DNA of 64,000 nt from contig NZ_CP010429.1 in the NCBI RefSeq assembly GCF_000974425.1, positions 2,914,001 to 2,978,000 of the forward strand, in the 5' to 3' direction. The notes under the pieces were generated by a model. That model worked only from the letters and a program-made list of their open reading frames with translations. It was not told where the DNA came from and made no database searches. The DNA is from Spirosoma radiotolerans. Lineage in GTDB: Bacteria; Bacteroidota; Bacteroidia; Cytophagales; Spirosomataceae. This document shows positions 1 through 8,793 of this stretch, piece after piece. The first letter of the stretch is position 1. Each line of letters starts with the position of its first letter. Made by a program: the position numbers and the translations under genes.

Positions 1-202
1 AACGTCTGCTGGTTCGGCAGTGTATGCATACGTATGCTTCTAGCTAGAATTGACAGATAGCAAAACCACTGTCTCACAATTCGCTCCCAAGTGAGACGAG
101 GGAACGTTCATGTGTCTGATTCTTAAACTGGGCCTTTCGAGAGACAGCTAGTTTTAAGGCCTGTCAATTATAATCTGTAACATACGACGTGTAAAACTTT
201 AC
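1..202. other. Left-edge intergenic region with a degenerate repeat
   Basis: No gene is visible. Positions 79-150 hold a stretch (CACTGTCTCACAAT ... TGAGACG ... GGAACGTTC ... TTTCGAGA) that partly matches the sequences at 15725-15757 and 18905-18990, so it looks like a degenerate dispersed repeat downstream of the cupin gene. The rest is AT-rich spacer. Confidence 0.35.
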
Positions 203-739
203 TTATTTTTTGCTGTACTCCGCATCCGTGACGGGCTGTAGCCACGTGACAATGCCTTTTTCGGTATTCGGGATAATATACAGGTGAGTCATCTTACTAC
301 CGGGGCTGGCTCCGTGCCAGTGCACCAAACCGGGCGGGCATTTAACGACGTCGCCTTTTCGAATCACTTGCCTGGGCTCCCCTTTGATCTGATGATACCC
401 AATCCCGTCCGTAACAATGAGGATCTGCCCGGCCGGATGAGAATGCCAGTGCGAGCGGGCACCCTTCTCGAAAGCGACACTGCCCGAAATAGTCGTAAAG
501 ATCGAGTCATTTGGAATCAGGCTTGTGACCCAAACGGTCCCCGTAAACGTGTCAGCAGGTCCTCTCGTCGCTGCCTGCGGACCTGTCACAGTGTTAGCCG
601 TCTGGCCTAAAGCTAAACTTGGCATAGCGACTGAGAGGGTGAGTACGAACCGCAAATTGAATGCCAGGCCGGTAAGCAGCGGTCTGGCTACCGGACGACC
701 GGTGGAGTAAGTTGTGTGGTTGTCGGCTGATTTCTTCAT
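203..739 (-). CDS. Exported cupin-domain protein
   Basis: This is a 178-residue single-domain cupin preceded by a signal peptide (hydrophobic segment about residues 28-44, probable cleavage after Ala-Leu-Gly near residue 45). The metal-binding first cupin motif shows as Gly93...His97-x-His99-x-His101 and the second as Pro-Pro-Gly...His140-Trp-His142. Family members (carboxymuconolactone-type or mandelonitrile-lyase-like small cupins) bind one divalent metal and act on small organic molecules; the substrate here cannot be told. It is the last gene of the aldehyde oxidoreductase operon, 31 bp after the acetyltransferase, and resembles the cytoplasmic cupin two genes upstream, so one probably arose by duplication. 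Export would place it with the periplasmic oxidoreductase (inference). Confidence 0.85.
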   Translation of the reverse strand: MKKSADNHTTYSTGRPVARPLLTGLAFNLRFVLTLSVAMPSLALGQTANTVTGPQAATRGPADTFTGTVWVTSLIPNDSIFTTISGSVAFEKGARSHWHSHPAGQILIVTDGIGYHQIKGEPRQVIRKGDVVKCPPGLVHWHGASPGSKMTHLYIIPNTEKGIVTWLQPVTDAEYSKK

Positions 740-770
740 GATCGTTTCGTTCGTCTTTCTGTTGCGCCAA

Positions 771-1358
771 TTACAGTGTCTTTACCACTTTTGCCGGAAC
801 CCCGGCAACGACCGTATTGGGCGGGACGTCACGGCTTACCACCGCACCCGCTGCCACCACCGAATTTTCACCGACCGTAACGCCCGGTAAAATGGTAGCT
901 CCTGCACCAATCCAGGCATTCCGTTTGATTAGAATGGATTGGAGCAGAACTGTTTTACGGTCAGTGGGGTCTAGCGGGTGATTTTCGGACGTGAGCTTGA
1001 CGCTGGGACCGATCTGGACATCGTCTTCTATAGTAATCCCACCAATATCTAGAAACGAGCAATTATGGTTGATAAAGGCGTTTTTGCCTAGGCGAATAAA
1101 CTGGCCAAAGTTGGTATAAAACGGAGGGAAAATCGTTGTCGATTCGTCGATTTCCGTACCAATGATTTCACTTAACTGGCTGCGGACCTGGTCCAGCTCG
1201 GTGGCCGTGGTGTTCATCTGGACGCATAACCGAATGGTACGGGCCACGACCTCGCTAAACTGGGCATAGTCAGGATCATCTTTCCGGAGCGGTTCACCAG
1301 CCCGCATCCGTTGAAAAATTGTTGTCATGTTGGTGTCAACTTGCGTACTCACGCTCAC
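771..1358 (-). CDS. Sugar O-acetyltransferase-like, left-handed beta-helix protein
   Basis: This is a 195-residue hexapeptide-repeat acyltransferase of the maltose/galactoside acetyltransferase (LacA/Maa/NodL) type, which moves an acetyl group from acetyl-CoA to a hydroxyl group. Hexapeptide-like turns run from about residue 85 to the C-terminus. The catalytic His is expected in the NHNCSF stretch or the later ENHPLDP segment, and [27 protein letters not shown] is the typical CoA-binding end. A GTG start at 1358 overlaps the upstream cupin by 23 bp; an ATG at 1328 would remove the overlap and shorten it to 185 residues. It is translationally packed into the oxidoreductase operon. An acetyltransferase in such an operon is unusual, and its acceptor is unknown. 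Confidence 0.85.
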   Translation of the reverse strand: MSVSTQVDTNMTTIFQRMRAGEPLRKDDPDYAQFSEVVARTIRLCVQMNTTATELDQVRSQLSEIIGTEIDESTTIFPPFYTNFGQFIRLGKNAFINHNCSFLDIGGITIEDDVQIGPSVKLTSENHPLDPTDRKTVLLQSILIKRNAWIGAGATILPGVTVGENSVVAAGAVVSRDVPPNTVVAGVPAKVVKTL

Positions 1359-1731
1359 TTACTTTCTCCAGCCAGGTTACTACCTCACCGTTTACTTCCT
1401 CCTGAATGGCAATATGACTCATGGCCTTCGTTGGCGAAGCACCGTGCCAATGCTTTTCGTTGGGTTCAAACCAGACGACGTCGCCGGGATGAATTTCTTC
1501 GATAGGGCCTCCTTCACGCTGTACCCAACCCATTCCCGAGATAACAAGGAGCGTTTGACCCGCCGGATGGGTGTGCCAAGCCGTTCGGGCACCCGGCTCA
1601 AAGGTGACTAGGGCTCCTGCCCCTTTAGTTGCTTCTTTTTTGGCGAACAACGGGTCGATGCGTACGGCTCCCGTAAACCAGGCTTCCGGGCCTTTGACCG
1701 AAGCCTGCATTCCGTTTTTGCTGATTTCCAT
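1336..1731 (-). CDS. Cytoplasmic cupin-domain protein
   Basis: This 131-residue cupin has no signal peptide. The double HxH-type motif is clear: AWHTHPAGQ and later EKHWHGASP, with the intervening Gly-rich strand [10 protein letters not shown]. It is of the carboxymuconolactone-associated cupin kind often found beside oxidoreductases. It begins 1 bp after the stop of the molybdenum subunit and overlaps the acetyltransferase, so it is co-transcribed and probably co-translated. Its C-terminal [13 protein letters not shown] closely parallels IVTWLQPVTDAEY in the exported cupin at 203-739, evidence that the two are paralogues within one operon. The reaction is unknown; a role in handling the oxidoreductase product is inference. 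Confidence 0.87.
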   Translation of the reverse strand: MEISKNGMQASVKGPEAWFTGAVRIDPLFAKKEATKGAGALVTFEPGARTAWHTHPAGQTLLVISGMGWVQREGGPIEEIHPGDVVWFEPNEKHWHGASPTKAMSHIAIQEEVNGEVVTWLEKVSEREYAS

Positions 1732-1732
1732 G

Positions 1733-3973
1733 CTACATCCGTTTTTGCATTACTTTATCCGGGGTAATCGGCAGGTCACGAACGCGCTGACCAGTGGCGT
1801 TGAAAACGGCGTTGGCCACTGCTCCGGCAAACCCGATCAGGGCAATTTCGCCCATGCCTTTGGCACCCATCGGATTGATGATCGGGTCCGGTTTGTCGAT
1901 CATGATCGCTTCAATGGCGGGTACATCGGCGTGAACCGCTACGTGATAATCGGCCAGGTTGTTATTCACAAACCGCCCGAATCGGTGGTCAATAATCGCT
2001 TCTTCGGTCAGGGCCATGCCAATGCCACCAGCTACTCCGCCAATCATCTGACTGGCCGCCGTTTTAGGGCTCACGATACGGCCCGAATCGGCTACGCTGA
2101 CGGCTTTAGCGACGCGCACCACGCCCGTTAGCGGATTGACTCGCACTTGCACGAAATGCACCGAAAACGAATACATTGAATACTTCTCTTGTTCCGGGCT
2201 GCCCTTCGAATCCTTCGTTTTGTCGATCACGGTCAGCTTATTGACCTGCATCAAGTCGCTGACGGACACCTTTTTCTTCGGATCTGTTGATACCGACAGT
2301 ACACCATCAGCCAGCGTCAATTCATCGGCCTGTCGACCAGCTAGCGGAGCTCCCGCTTTGAGGGCTAGCTCCATCAGTTCGTGTTTGATGCTGGTGCAAG
2401 CATCAAACACCGCCGACCCTACCGCCGAGACAATGGCTGACCCGCCTTGTGTAGGTGCCTTGGGCAATGATGTATCGCCGTACTCGATCTTGATGCGGTT
2501 CATGGGAACGCCCAGCACGTTATGGGCTATCATTGTCAGAGCCGTTCCAGTGCCCGGCCCAATGTCAGTCACAGCACTTTGAATGGTCAGTGACCCATCC
2601 GCTTGTAGGAAGGCGCGGGCGCTGGCCTCCCAGCGGAAGGCGCTAAATACGCCCGTACTCATGCCGTAGCCAATCAGCCAGTCGCCGTCGCGGGTGCTAC
2701 CTGGCTGGTTCTTGCGCTCTTTCCAGCCAATGGCGTCGGCCCCACGTTGATACGCTTCTTTCAAATTTTTGCTCGAATAGGGTCGGTTTCGTTCCGGATC
2801 GGTTTCGCTGTAGTTACGCAGGCGAAATTCGATAGGGTCTAGGTTCAGCTTATGGGCCATCTCGTCCATGGCTGACTCCAGCGCAAAGGCACCCGTAGCT
2901 TCGCCGGGCCCCCGCATCCAGATCGGTACGCTCCGGTCTAGCCGCACAATGCGGTAGCGGGTGCTCACGTTGGGGCAGGCATACATGAACTTGGTCATGT
3001 TGACGGTCGCTTCCGTGAAATCTTCGTAGCTGGCCGTTTCAGCCGTAGCCGCGTGGGCAATCCCGATTAGTTTTCCGTCCTGGTCGGCACCCATATTGAT
3101 CGTTTGTACCGTATACGGCCGGTGACCCACCAGGGTAAACATCTGGCTCCGGTTTATCACCAGTTTCAGGGGCCGCCCAATTTTACGGGCAATGGCTACC
3201 ACCGCCGTTTCCTGAGGCCACGTACGCAGCCCCATCCCAAAACCACCTCCCATGAACTCCGTGTGCACATGAATAGTCGAAGGGTCCAGTTTAAAGGCTT
3301 GCGCCATGGCGTTTTGCGTAGCGTTCACACCCTGTGTTTTGGCGTAGATCATTAACGTATCTGTACCGGTCCAGTGGGCCAGGATGCCGTGCAGTTCCAT
3401 GGGGTTGTGCACTTCCACCGGAATCGTGTAGTTGGCTTCCAGAGTGACCGGAGCGTTTTTATAACCGTCGGCTGTTCCCCGCAAATAGTTACCACCATCG
3501 GCTCCCCTTGGCGCAATGCCATCCGACACATGTTTCTGGAGATCGGTACGAGCGGCTTGTTTGGTATACCTTGCTTTGACGAGCGAAGCCGCATAGGTGG
3601 CCCGTTCGTAGGTATCGGCAACCACGATAGCAATAGGCTGACCATCGAACAGGATTTTGGGGCTACTTAAAATCCGGTAGGTCTCCTCCGTTTTCGGCTT
3701 GGGCGCTGGCCCGTCCGCTTCCCCACCAACGGGAGCGTCCCAGCCCGGAATAGGTGGCATATTCTGGTGCGTAAACACACCCAATACGCCGGGTGCGCCC
3801 TGGGCTTTTTTAGTATCGAGGCTAGCGATAGATCCTTTGGCAATCTCGCTGCCAACGATAACGCAATATGCCGTATTCGGCAACTCAAAATCGGCGAAGT
3901 ACTTGGCTCCGCCGGTCACTTTCATCCGTCCGTCGATTCGATCAATCGGCGGATTTTTTGTATTATTCGTCAT
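1733..3973 (-). CDS. Molybdenum-cofactor subunit of aldehyde oxidoreductase (PaoC/YagR-like)
   Basis: This 746-residue protein is the catalytic large subunit of a xanthine-oxidase-family enzyme that hydroxylates aldehydes or N-heterocycles with water as oxygen donor. Visible family marks are the cofactor-binding GGGFGMG segment, the [14 protein letters not shown] stretch, and the C-terminal GMGE motif whose Glu709 is the expected catalytic base. The N-terminal aldehyde oxidase a/b hammerhead domain spans about residues 10-140. Length and gene order (Fe-S, FAD, Mo) fit PaoABC of Escherichia coli rather than long eukaryotic xanthine dehydrogenases. It starts 2 bp after the FAD subunit. No own export signal is seen; transport with the Tat-targeted small subunit is expected from PaoABC. 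The substrate is unproven. Confidence 0.92.
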   Translation of the reverse strand: MTNNTKNPPIDRIDGRMKVTGGAKYFADFELPNTAYCVIVGSEIAKGSIASLDTKKAQGAPGVLGVFTHQNMPPIPGWDAPVGGEADGPAPKPKTEETYRILSSPKILFDGQPIAIVVADTYERATYAASLVKARYTKQAARTDLQKHVSDGIAPRGADGGNYLRGTADGYKNAPVTLEANYTIPVEVHNPMELHGILAHWTGTDTLMIYAKTQGVNATQNAMAQAFKLDPSTIHVHTEFMGGGFGMGLRTWPQETAVVAIARKIGRPLKLVINRSQMFTLVGHRPYTVQTINMGADQDGKLIGIAHAATAETASYEDFTEATVNMTKFMYACPNVSTRYRIVRLDRSVPIWMRGPGEATGAFALESAMDEMAHKLNLDPIEFRLRNYSETDPERNRPYSSKNLKEAYQRGADAIGWKERKNQPGSTRDGDWLIGYGMSTGVFSAFRWEASARAFLQADGSLTIQSAVTDIGPGTGTALTMIAHNVLGVPMNRIKIEYGDTSLPKAPTQGGSAIVSAVGSAVFDACTSIKHELMELALKAGAPLAGRQADELTLADGVLSVSTDPKKKVSVSDLMQVNKLTVIDKTKDSKGSPEQEKYSMYSFSVHFVQVRVNPLTGVVRVAKAVSVADSGRIVSPKTAASQMIGGVAGGIGMALTEEAIIDHRFGRFVNNNLADYHVAVHADVPAIEAIMIDKPDPIINPMGAKGMGEIALIGFAGAVANAVFNATGQRVRDLPITPDKVMQKRM

Positions 3974-3975
3974 GA

Positions 3976-4995
3976 TCAGGCGGTTTTAGTGGCGGCTTTC
4001 AACGCGTCAACAATTGAGTTAGGGGCCAGCGTCAGTTTGAAATCGTTTTCGCCGTAGCCTTTCGCACCTTGCATGGCCAGCATAGCGGCCTGTTTAAAGT
4101 TGGCTTCCGTGGCGGGTTTCCCTTTGAGAAACTCCTCAGCCGCTGTCAGTCGCCAGGGTTTATGGGCCACACCACCCATCGCCAGCCGAACGTCCTGAAT
4201 CGTGCCCCGCTTCATGTCAAGTCCGACACCCACCGATATTAGTGCGAAGGCATACGAGGCCCGATCCCTCACTTTCAGGTAGTGCGAATGTTCCGCGAAC
4301 CGGTTCGTGGGTAGATCAACCGACATAATCAGTTCACCGGGCTGCAGGGTAGTATCTTTCTGCGGCTGGTCGCCAGGTAGCCGGTGGAACTCGCTGAACG
4401 GAATTTTACGGTCGCCCTTGGGTCCCGTCACATTCACCGTCACATCCAGTGCTACGAGCGCAATGCACATATCGCTCGGGTGAACGGCGATGCATTTCGT
4501 AGACGCTCCAAATATGGCGTGCATCCGGTTGTGACCGCCAATAGCTCCGCAACCGGTCGGCCCGTTGGCCTGTCCTTTGTCGGGGCCAGCCTGAACTGGG
4601 CTACGTTTGTTGCAGGGCATTGATGTATCGTAGAAATACGGGCAACGGGTACGTTGCATCATGTTGCCGCCCACCGTAGCCATGTTCCGAAGTTGCGCCG
4701 AAGCGCCCGCGTTCAGCGCCTGCGATAACAGCGGAAAGTGTTTCTTCACCAGCTCATTATCGGCCACAGTAGAGTTTTTTGCCATGGCCCCGATCCGTAG
4801 ACCAGTGGCCGTTTTTTCAATCGTGGCCAGGGGGAGCTTGTTGATGTCGACCAGCCGTTCAGGAATGATGACCTCGCGTTTCATCAGGTCGATGAGGTTA
4901 GTGCCGCCCGCCAGAAAGTAGATGCCGTTTTCTTTTGTAATCGCCGAAATGGCTCCTTTAGGCGTTGTAACCCGCGTAAACTGAAATGGATTCAT
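3976..4995 (-). CDS. FAD/[4Fe-4S] subunit of aldehyde oxidoreductase (PaoB/YagS-like)
   Basis: This 339-residue medium subunit passes electrons from the Fe-S subunit to an acceptor through FAD. The FAD-binding motif FLAGGTNLIDLMK lies near residues 28-40, followed by ATVGGNMMQ. Between them and the second half is a cysteine-rich insertion (RCPYFYDTSMPCNK, TGCGAIGG, KCIAVHPSDMC) that matches the [4Fe-4S]-binding insertion known in PaoB and 4-hydroxybenzoyl-CoA reductase. The C-terminal CO-dehydrogenase-flavoprotein domain covers about residues 230-330. Its start codon overlaps the stop of the 2Fe-2S gene by 4 bp, implying coupled translation. The insertion argues for a PaoABC-type enzyme, not a plain xanthine dehydrogenase. 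Confidence 0.92.
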   Translation of the reverse strand: MNPFQFTRVTTPKGAISAITKENGIYFLAGGTNLIDLMKREVIIPERLVDINKLPLATIEKTATGLRIGAMAKNSTVADNELVKKHFPLLSQALNAGASAQLRNMATVGGNMMQRTRCPYFYDTSMPCNKRSPVQAGPDKGQANGPTGCGAIGGHNRMHAIFGASTKCIAVHPSDMCIALVALDVTVNVTGPKGDRKIPFSEFHRLPGDQPQKDTTLQPGELIMSVDLPTNRFAEHSHYLKVRDRASYAFALISVGVGLDMKRGTIQDVRLAMGGVAHKPWRLTAAEEFLKGKPATEANFKQAAMLAMQGAKGYGENDFKLTLAPNSIVDALKAATKTA

Positions 4996-5639
4996 ACCCT
5001 GGCTCCTCCCTTTTTTACATCCATAATCGCATCGACAATATTGGCATAGGCTCCGCAGCGGCAGATGTTACCACTCATGTATTCGCGGACCTCTTCCGGC
5101 GTGTTGGCGTGTCCTTCGCGAATACAGGCCACTGCCGACATGATCTGGCCGGGTGTGCAGTATCCACATTGAAAACCGTCGTGTTTGATAAAGGCCTCCT
5201 GCATGGGGTGTAAAGGGGCCGTAGCCGGGTCGCCAACCGTCAGACCTTCAATGGTCGTTACCGTGCAGCCTTCCGTCGTCATGGCCAGGGTCAGACATGA
5301 GTTGACCCGCGCCCCGTCGACATGGACCGTGCAGGCTCCGCATTGGCCGTGGTCACAGCCTTTCTTGGTGCCAGTCAGGTTGAGTTGTTCCCGGAGCAGG
5401 TCGAGTAGTGTAACCCGGGGTTCGATGCTGAGCTGCTGGACGTTCCCATTGATGGTCAGTCGTAGCGGCATCTGCTCAAGGGCAGTAGCTATTTTTTCCT
5501 GGATACCATTGTTAACGGCGGTAATAGCCGTTGGAGGAGTCACAGCCAATGCTGCCAGCGCAGAGGATTGCTTTAAAAAAATCCGTCGGGATGACGTTGA
5601 GTTACCTAACTCGCTGTCCAGATATTCCGTATCATTCAT
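4992..5639 (-). CDS. Tat-exported [2Fe-2S] subunit of aldehyde oxidoreductase (PaoA/YagT-like)
   Basis: This 215-residue small subunit carries two [2Fe-2S] clusters. An N-terminal twin-arginine signal (SSRRIFLKQSSALAALAV, about residues 16-34) directs the folded complex across the inner membrane. The plant-ferredoxin cluster motif is KKGCDHGQCGACTVHVDGARVNSC; the second, helical-domain cluster is FQCGYCTPGQ plus NICRCGAY. It is the first gene of the six-gene operon, so the promoter should lie in the 5640-5740 spacer. Maturation would need molybdopterin cytosine dinucleotide and a PaoD/XdhC chaperone, neither of which is in the window. Confidence 0.93.
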   Translation of the reverse strand: MNDTEYLDSELGNSTSSRRIFLKQSSALAALAVTPPTAITAVNNGIQEKIATALEQMPLRLTINGNVQQLSIEPRVTLLDLLREQLNLTGTKKGCDHGQCGACTVHVDGARVNSCLTLAMTTEGCTVTTIEGLTVGDPATAPLHPMQEAFIKHDGFQCGYCTPGQIMSAVACIREGHANTPEEVREYMSGNICRCGAYANIVDAIMDVKKGGARV

Positions 5640-5739
5640 ATAGCAAAGTTTTAACGTGAGTAAATTATCCTCTATGCTTGAACGCAGTTGTTACCGTTTA
5701 GGTCAAGGCGGCTCGAAACGAACAGTGACAATACCCTAT

Positions 5740-5868
5740 CCCAATGTTTGTTGCAGGCCAGTCGGGTTTTCGATCTGACCCTGTCTGGTGTAGCTATAGC
5801 TTGTCGTGAACAACTTGTAACCGAGCACCAATATAGTGAACCCACACAGCATTAGATCACCGGTATTA
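5740..5868 (-). pseudogene. Remnant of a cyclophilin-like lipoprotein gene
   Basis: Conceptual minus-strand translation gives INTGDLMLCGFTILVLGY, then KLFTTSYSYTRQGQIENPTG. This aligns without gaps to IQAGDLMLYGSSTLVLFY and the following segment near the C-terminus of the intact lipoprotein at 7061-7558. No start codon, signal peptide or N-terminal half is present. The identity is about half over some 40 residues, so the copy is old or was a diverged paralogue before it decayed. It sits head to head with an AraC remnant, as the intact lipoprotein does with an intact AraC gene. Confidence 0.75.
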
Positions 5869-5900
5869 ATCGTTCTCGAAACGGTTTACTAAAAAAGCAT

Positions 5901-6110
5901 AACGGTCAGCCCATTAGTACGCTTATCAAAAAGCGCTTAGTCGAAGAAAGTAATGCACTCCTGATTCTGACCGATTGGATCTTGCAACCAACCAGTTAGA
6001 TTGTCGACTTTGCGGATCAGCCTAATTTCAGCCAGTTCTTTAACTAGTAGGTGGATATAACCCCTAATGACTTCTGGCGTTCACCGGTCGCACCAGCTTA
6101 TGAGGACTGA
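5901..6110 (+). pseudogene. Remnant of an AraC-family regulator (C-terminal HTH)
   Basis: The plus-strand frame reads ISTLIKKRLVEESNALLILTD, stop (5997), IVDFADQPNFSQFFN, two stops (6045 and 6048), VDITPNDFWRSP. That is the second half of an AraC/XylS DNA-binding domain (…RIAYELGF…FFK…GVSPxEYR) broken by three in-frame TAG codons. The sensing domain and first helix-turn-helix are absent. It aligns with the end of the intact AraC gene at 7780-8667. It cannot make a working regulator. Confidence 0.8.
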
Positions 6111-6185
6111 GGCTACGCCGTGAAGAAGGTAAGCGTCCATGATAGTTTGTACCGATCAACATATCGGCAGCATGAAGGGTATATA

Positions 6186-6932
6186 TTAAAGTTCCTGAGA
6201 TGTTGGCCGGAAGATAATCTCATTAATGTCAACATCATCTGGCTGGCTGATGGCAAACGCAACCACCCGGGCAAAACTGTCCGGACTAATTCCTACTTCG
6301 CCTACGTACTCTTGGTTGGCTTGCAGGATGTCTGCTTCGGTTATGTGTTCCAGCAATTCGGTTTTAACCGCGCCTGGACAAACGATGGTTGTCCGGATAT
6401 TGTAAGGCTTTACCTCCATTCGCAGGCCCTCCGTCAAGGCACGTACCGCAAATTTGGTCGCCGAATAGACCGCCGAGCCGGTAAATACTTTATGCCCCGC
6501 CACCGAAGAGGTGTTTATAATCTGACCTGACTGCTGGGCTTTCATATAAGGAAGTACGGCCGCAATCCCATTAAGCACCCCTTTGATGTTCACATCGATC
6601 ATCGTATCCCACTCGGCCACATTCAGGCGGTCCATCGGCGACAAGGGCATCACACCGGCATTATTCAGGATCACGTCTACCTGCCCAAATCGGTCAACCG
6701 TTAAATCGACCAGCTTCTTGACCTGATCCCGCTGGGTTACATCCATCGCCATCGCCAGCGCTTTTCCACCCTGGTCCAGTATCTCTTTGGCTAGCTTTTC
6801 AATTCTATCCGTTCTTCTGGCACCCAGAACAACCGTTGCCCCAAGCCCTGACAAGTGCCTGGCGGCCGCTTCGCCCAGACCACTGCTAGCGCCGGTAATG
6901 ACAATCACTTTCCCGTTAATGTTATTTTCCAT
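6186..6932 (-). CDS. SDR-family NAD(P)-dependent oxidoreductase
   Basis: This 248-residue classical short-chain dehydrogenase has the cofactor motif TGASSGLG (about residues 14-21), the structural NNAGV motif near 90, and the catalytic set Ser (TSSVAG) with Tyr-x3-Lys (YSATK) near 156-160. GARRTDR after the second beta strand suggests NADP preference. Members of this branch (YdfG-like) reduce small hydroxy/keto acids or aldehydes; the substrate is unknown. It lies between the regulator fossil and the lipoprotein, on the minus strand, apparently as a single gene. A second SDR lies at 9841-10644, but the two are not close paralogues. Confidence 0.9.
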   Translation of the reverse strand: MENNINGKVIVITGASSGLGEAAARHLSGLGATVVLGARRTDRIEKLAKEILDQGGKALAMAMDVTQRDQVKKLVDLTVDRFGQVDVILNNAGVMPLSPMDRLNVAEWDTMIDVNIKGVLNGIAAVLPYMKAQQSGQIINTSSVAGHKVFTGSAVYSATKFAVRALTEGLRMEVKPYNIRTTIVCPGAVKTELLEHITEADILQANQEYVGEVGISPDSFARVVAFAISQPDDVDINEIIFRPTSQEL

Positions 6933-7060
6933 ACTTCAATAGTAGTTATTCATTGATGCTAAGCATTTATTGACTGAATGCCAGTCTCACGATCGGTAGA
7001 TAGACAAGCATTCGGATGATTAGTCATTTCTTTGGTTTGCAGTTAGGGGAACGAATAGGC

Positions 7061-7558
7061 TTATTCCAACTCGAAGGTGATGGGTACACTGGCTCTGCCC
7101 AAGGCCGTTGCCAGTCCCGTTGGGTTGTCGATCCGGCCAAGCCTGGTGTAACGAAACGAGGTCTGGAACGTTTCGTAAAAGAGCACTAGGGTGCTGGAAC
7201 CGTAGAGCATCAGATCCCCCGCCTGAATGGTGCCGGGATTGGAGGCACCAGTGGGCAAACTGGCGGGCATATCCACAAACTTTTCGTTGCCGTTCAGCTC
7301 CTTCATAACGATCGTCAGGGGTAACCGCGCTTTGAAGGCTGTAACGGACGGGTTGTCTAATAGGCTCACCGTGAACGTGCCCGTGCCAATCCGAACACGT
7401 AACCGATTGGAGTAAGTAGGGTTGCTGGGGTTGGCAGCCGCTGTATTGCCGGCTGGCGGAATGGAGTTCTCCTGGGTCATCGGATCGTCGGTTTTGCAAG
7501 CCAGACTACTGAGGAAAACCAGCATTAATGGCAGTAGCAGCATCTGGGTTGGCTTCAT
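7061..7558 (-). CDS. Cyclophilin-like-fold lipoprotein
   Basis: The ATG at 7558 gives 165 residues beginning MKPTQMLLLPLMLVFLSSLAC, a lipoprotein signal with the lipobox Cys near residue 21; the longer reading from 7615 would bury this signal. The mature part has a Pro/Asn-rich linker and a domain with RLRVRIGTGTFTVSLLDNPSV, RLPLTIVM and IDNPTG, which fits the bacterial cyclophilin-like (Cyclophil_like2) fold. That fold lacks proven prolyl isomerase activity in these proteins, so function is unknown. It is transcribed away from an AraC gene at 7780, with a dyad-symmetric site in between. A decayed paralogue sits at 5740-5868. Confidence 0.8.
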   Translation of the reverse strand: MKPTQMLLLPLMLVFLSSLACKTDDPMTQENSIPPAGNTAAANPSNPTYSNRLRVRIGTGTFTVSLLDNPSVTAFKARLPLTIVMKELNGNEKFVDMPASLPTGASNPGTIQAGDLMLYGSSTLVLFYETFQTSFRYTRLGRIDNPTGLATALGRASVPITFELE

Positions 7559-7702
7559 AGCGTTGGATAGGATGATGGTTCCTAAACGAACTGTCAACTC
7601 ACCCGGTAGCCTCATCGATATGGGTTTGCGAAACAGTTTTAATCAGTACGGTGCAAAGATACCCTGTGCCAACGTGCGCTGTTTTATACATTTTACGGTT
7701 TT

Positions 7703-7725
7703 GCCTACCACTTTTACTGGTAGGC
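7703..7725. promoter_or_regulatory. Dyad between divergent lipoprotein and AraC genes
   Basis: A perfect 8-bp inverted repeat GCCTACCA / TGGTAGGC with a 7-bp spacer lies in the divergent region, 55 bp before the AraC start. Its position and symmetry suggest an operator; the bound protein is not known. Confidence 0.45.
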
Positions 7726-7779
7726 GATAGGCGCACAATTTTCATCTTTAGATTTGACCAAAACAGCGCCCATGCACCC

Positions 7780-8667
7780 ATGATCCACTACGATACGATC
7801 AAAAAATATGCGGATAGGTTCAACAATCGAACCCAGCATCCGCTCATCAGTCTGGTTGATTTTAATCAGTCGAAGCCCCTTCTCCGGGAGAAGTTTACGC
7901 TCAGCTTTTACGCCATTATCATCAAAGAGACGAATTGTGGTGATCTGCGGTATGGCAACCAGTATTATGATTATGCCGAAGGAACGATGGTTTTTTTTGG
8001 GCCTGGGCAGATCATAACCAATGAGCCGGAAAATGAACCCCATCAACCGTATGGGAAGGCCTTGGTCTTTCATCCCGACCTGATTAAAGGCACCAGTCTG
8101 GGTAAACAAATTCACGATTATTCATTTTTCAGTTACCAGTCTCATGAGGCTTTGCATCTTTCCGACAAAGAAAAAGCCGTCGTGACAACTTGCTTTGATA
8201 ATATAACCAGCGAAGTCAGCCAAAACATTGATCGCCACAGTAAGCAGCTGATCGTGGCGAACCTGGAATTGCTCTTAAAGTACTGTCTGCGCTTCTATGA
8301 TCGACAATTCATCACCCGGGAGCACGCGAATCACGGCATCCTGGAGCAGTTCGAAGCGAAACTAAACGAGTACTTATTCGGCGAAAAATTGAGTACAGAG
8401 GGCGTGCCCACCGTTGCCTACTTCGCCCAGGTGCTGAACCTTTCGCCCAATTACTTCGGCGATCTAATCAAGAAGGAAACGGGGAAGTCGGCCCTGGAAT
8501 TTATCCAACTGCATCTGATTGACCTGGCAAAAGAGCGGTTGTTCGACACCAGTAAATCGGTGAGCAGAATAGCCTATGAACTAGGGTTTAAGTACCCTCA
8601 ACATTTTGCCCGGTTCTTCAAACAAAAAGTGGGGGTTTCGCCGATTGAGTATCGAGGTTTGAACTAA
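7780..8667 (+). CDS. AraC-family transcriptional regulator
   Basis: The chosen ATG at 7780 gives 295 residues starting MIHYDTIKKYADRF; the upstream in-frame extension to 7651 runs through the likely promoter and reads as non-protein. The N-terminal sensing region (about 1-180) has cupin-like strands, and the C-terminal AraC domain (about 195-293) shows both helix-turn-helix units: VPTVAYFAQVLNLSPNYFGDLIKKETG and SVSRIAYELGFKYPQHFARFFKQKVGVSPIEYR. It is clearly paralogous to the convergent AraC at 8794-9726 (shared RFYxRQFITREHANH region). It probably controls the divergent lipoprotein or the neighbouring SDR gene, as such regulators usually sit beside their targets. Confidence 0.9.
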   Translation: MIHYDTIKKYADRFNNRTQHPLISLVDFNQSKPLLREKFTLSFYAIIIKETNCGDLRYGNQYYDYAEGTMVFFGPGQIITNEPENEPHQPYGKALVFHPDLIKGTSLGKQIHDYSFFSYQSHEALHLSDKEKAVVTTCFDNITSEVSQNIDRHSKQLIVANLELLLKYCLRFYDRQFITREHANHGILEQFEAKLNEYLFGEKLSTEGVPTVAYFAQVLNLSPNYFGDLIKKETGKSALEFIQLHLIDLAKERLFDTSKSVSRIAYELGFKYPQHFARFFKQKVGVSPIEYRGLN

Positions 8668-8793
8668 AATTGCATGTCTCGCCAAACGCTCTTATTGAGG
8701 AATAGACAGCATTTATATATGCTATGCACTCAACTCTTTTTAAGTTACGCCTGAGGTATCTACTTCATCAAGTAAACTTAACTGCAACGCTGC

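Larger units (their letters stand above)
5640..6185. other. Intergenic region holding two decayed genes
   Basis: This 546-bp spacer between the oxidoreductase operon and the SDR gene has no intact gene. It holds the promoter side of the oxidoreductase operon and two gene fossils described separately: a cyclophilin-like fragment (5740-5868, minus) and an AraC C-terminal fragment (5901-6110, plus). Confidence 0.7.
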
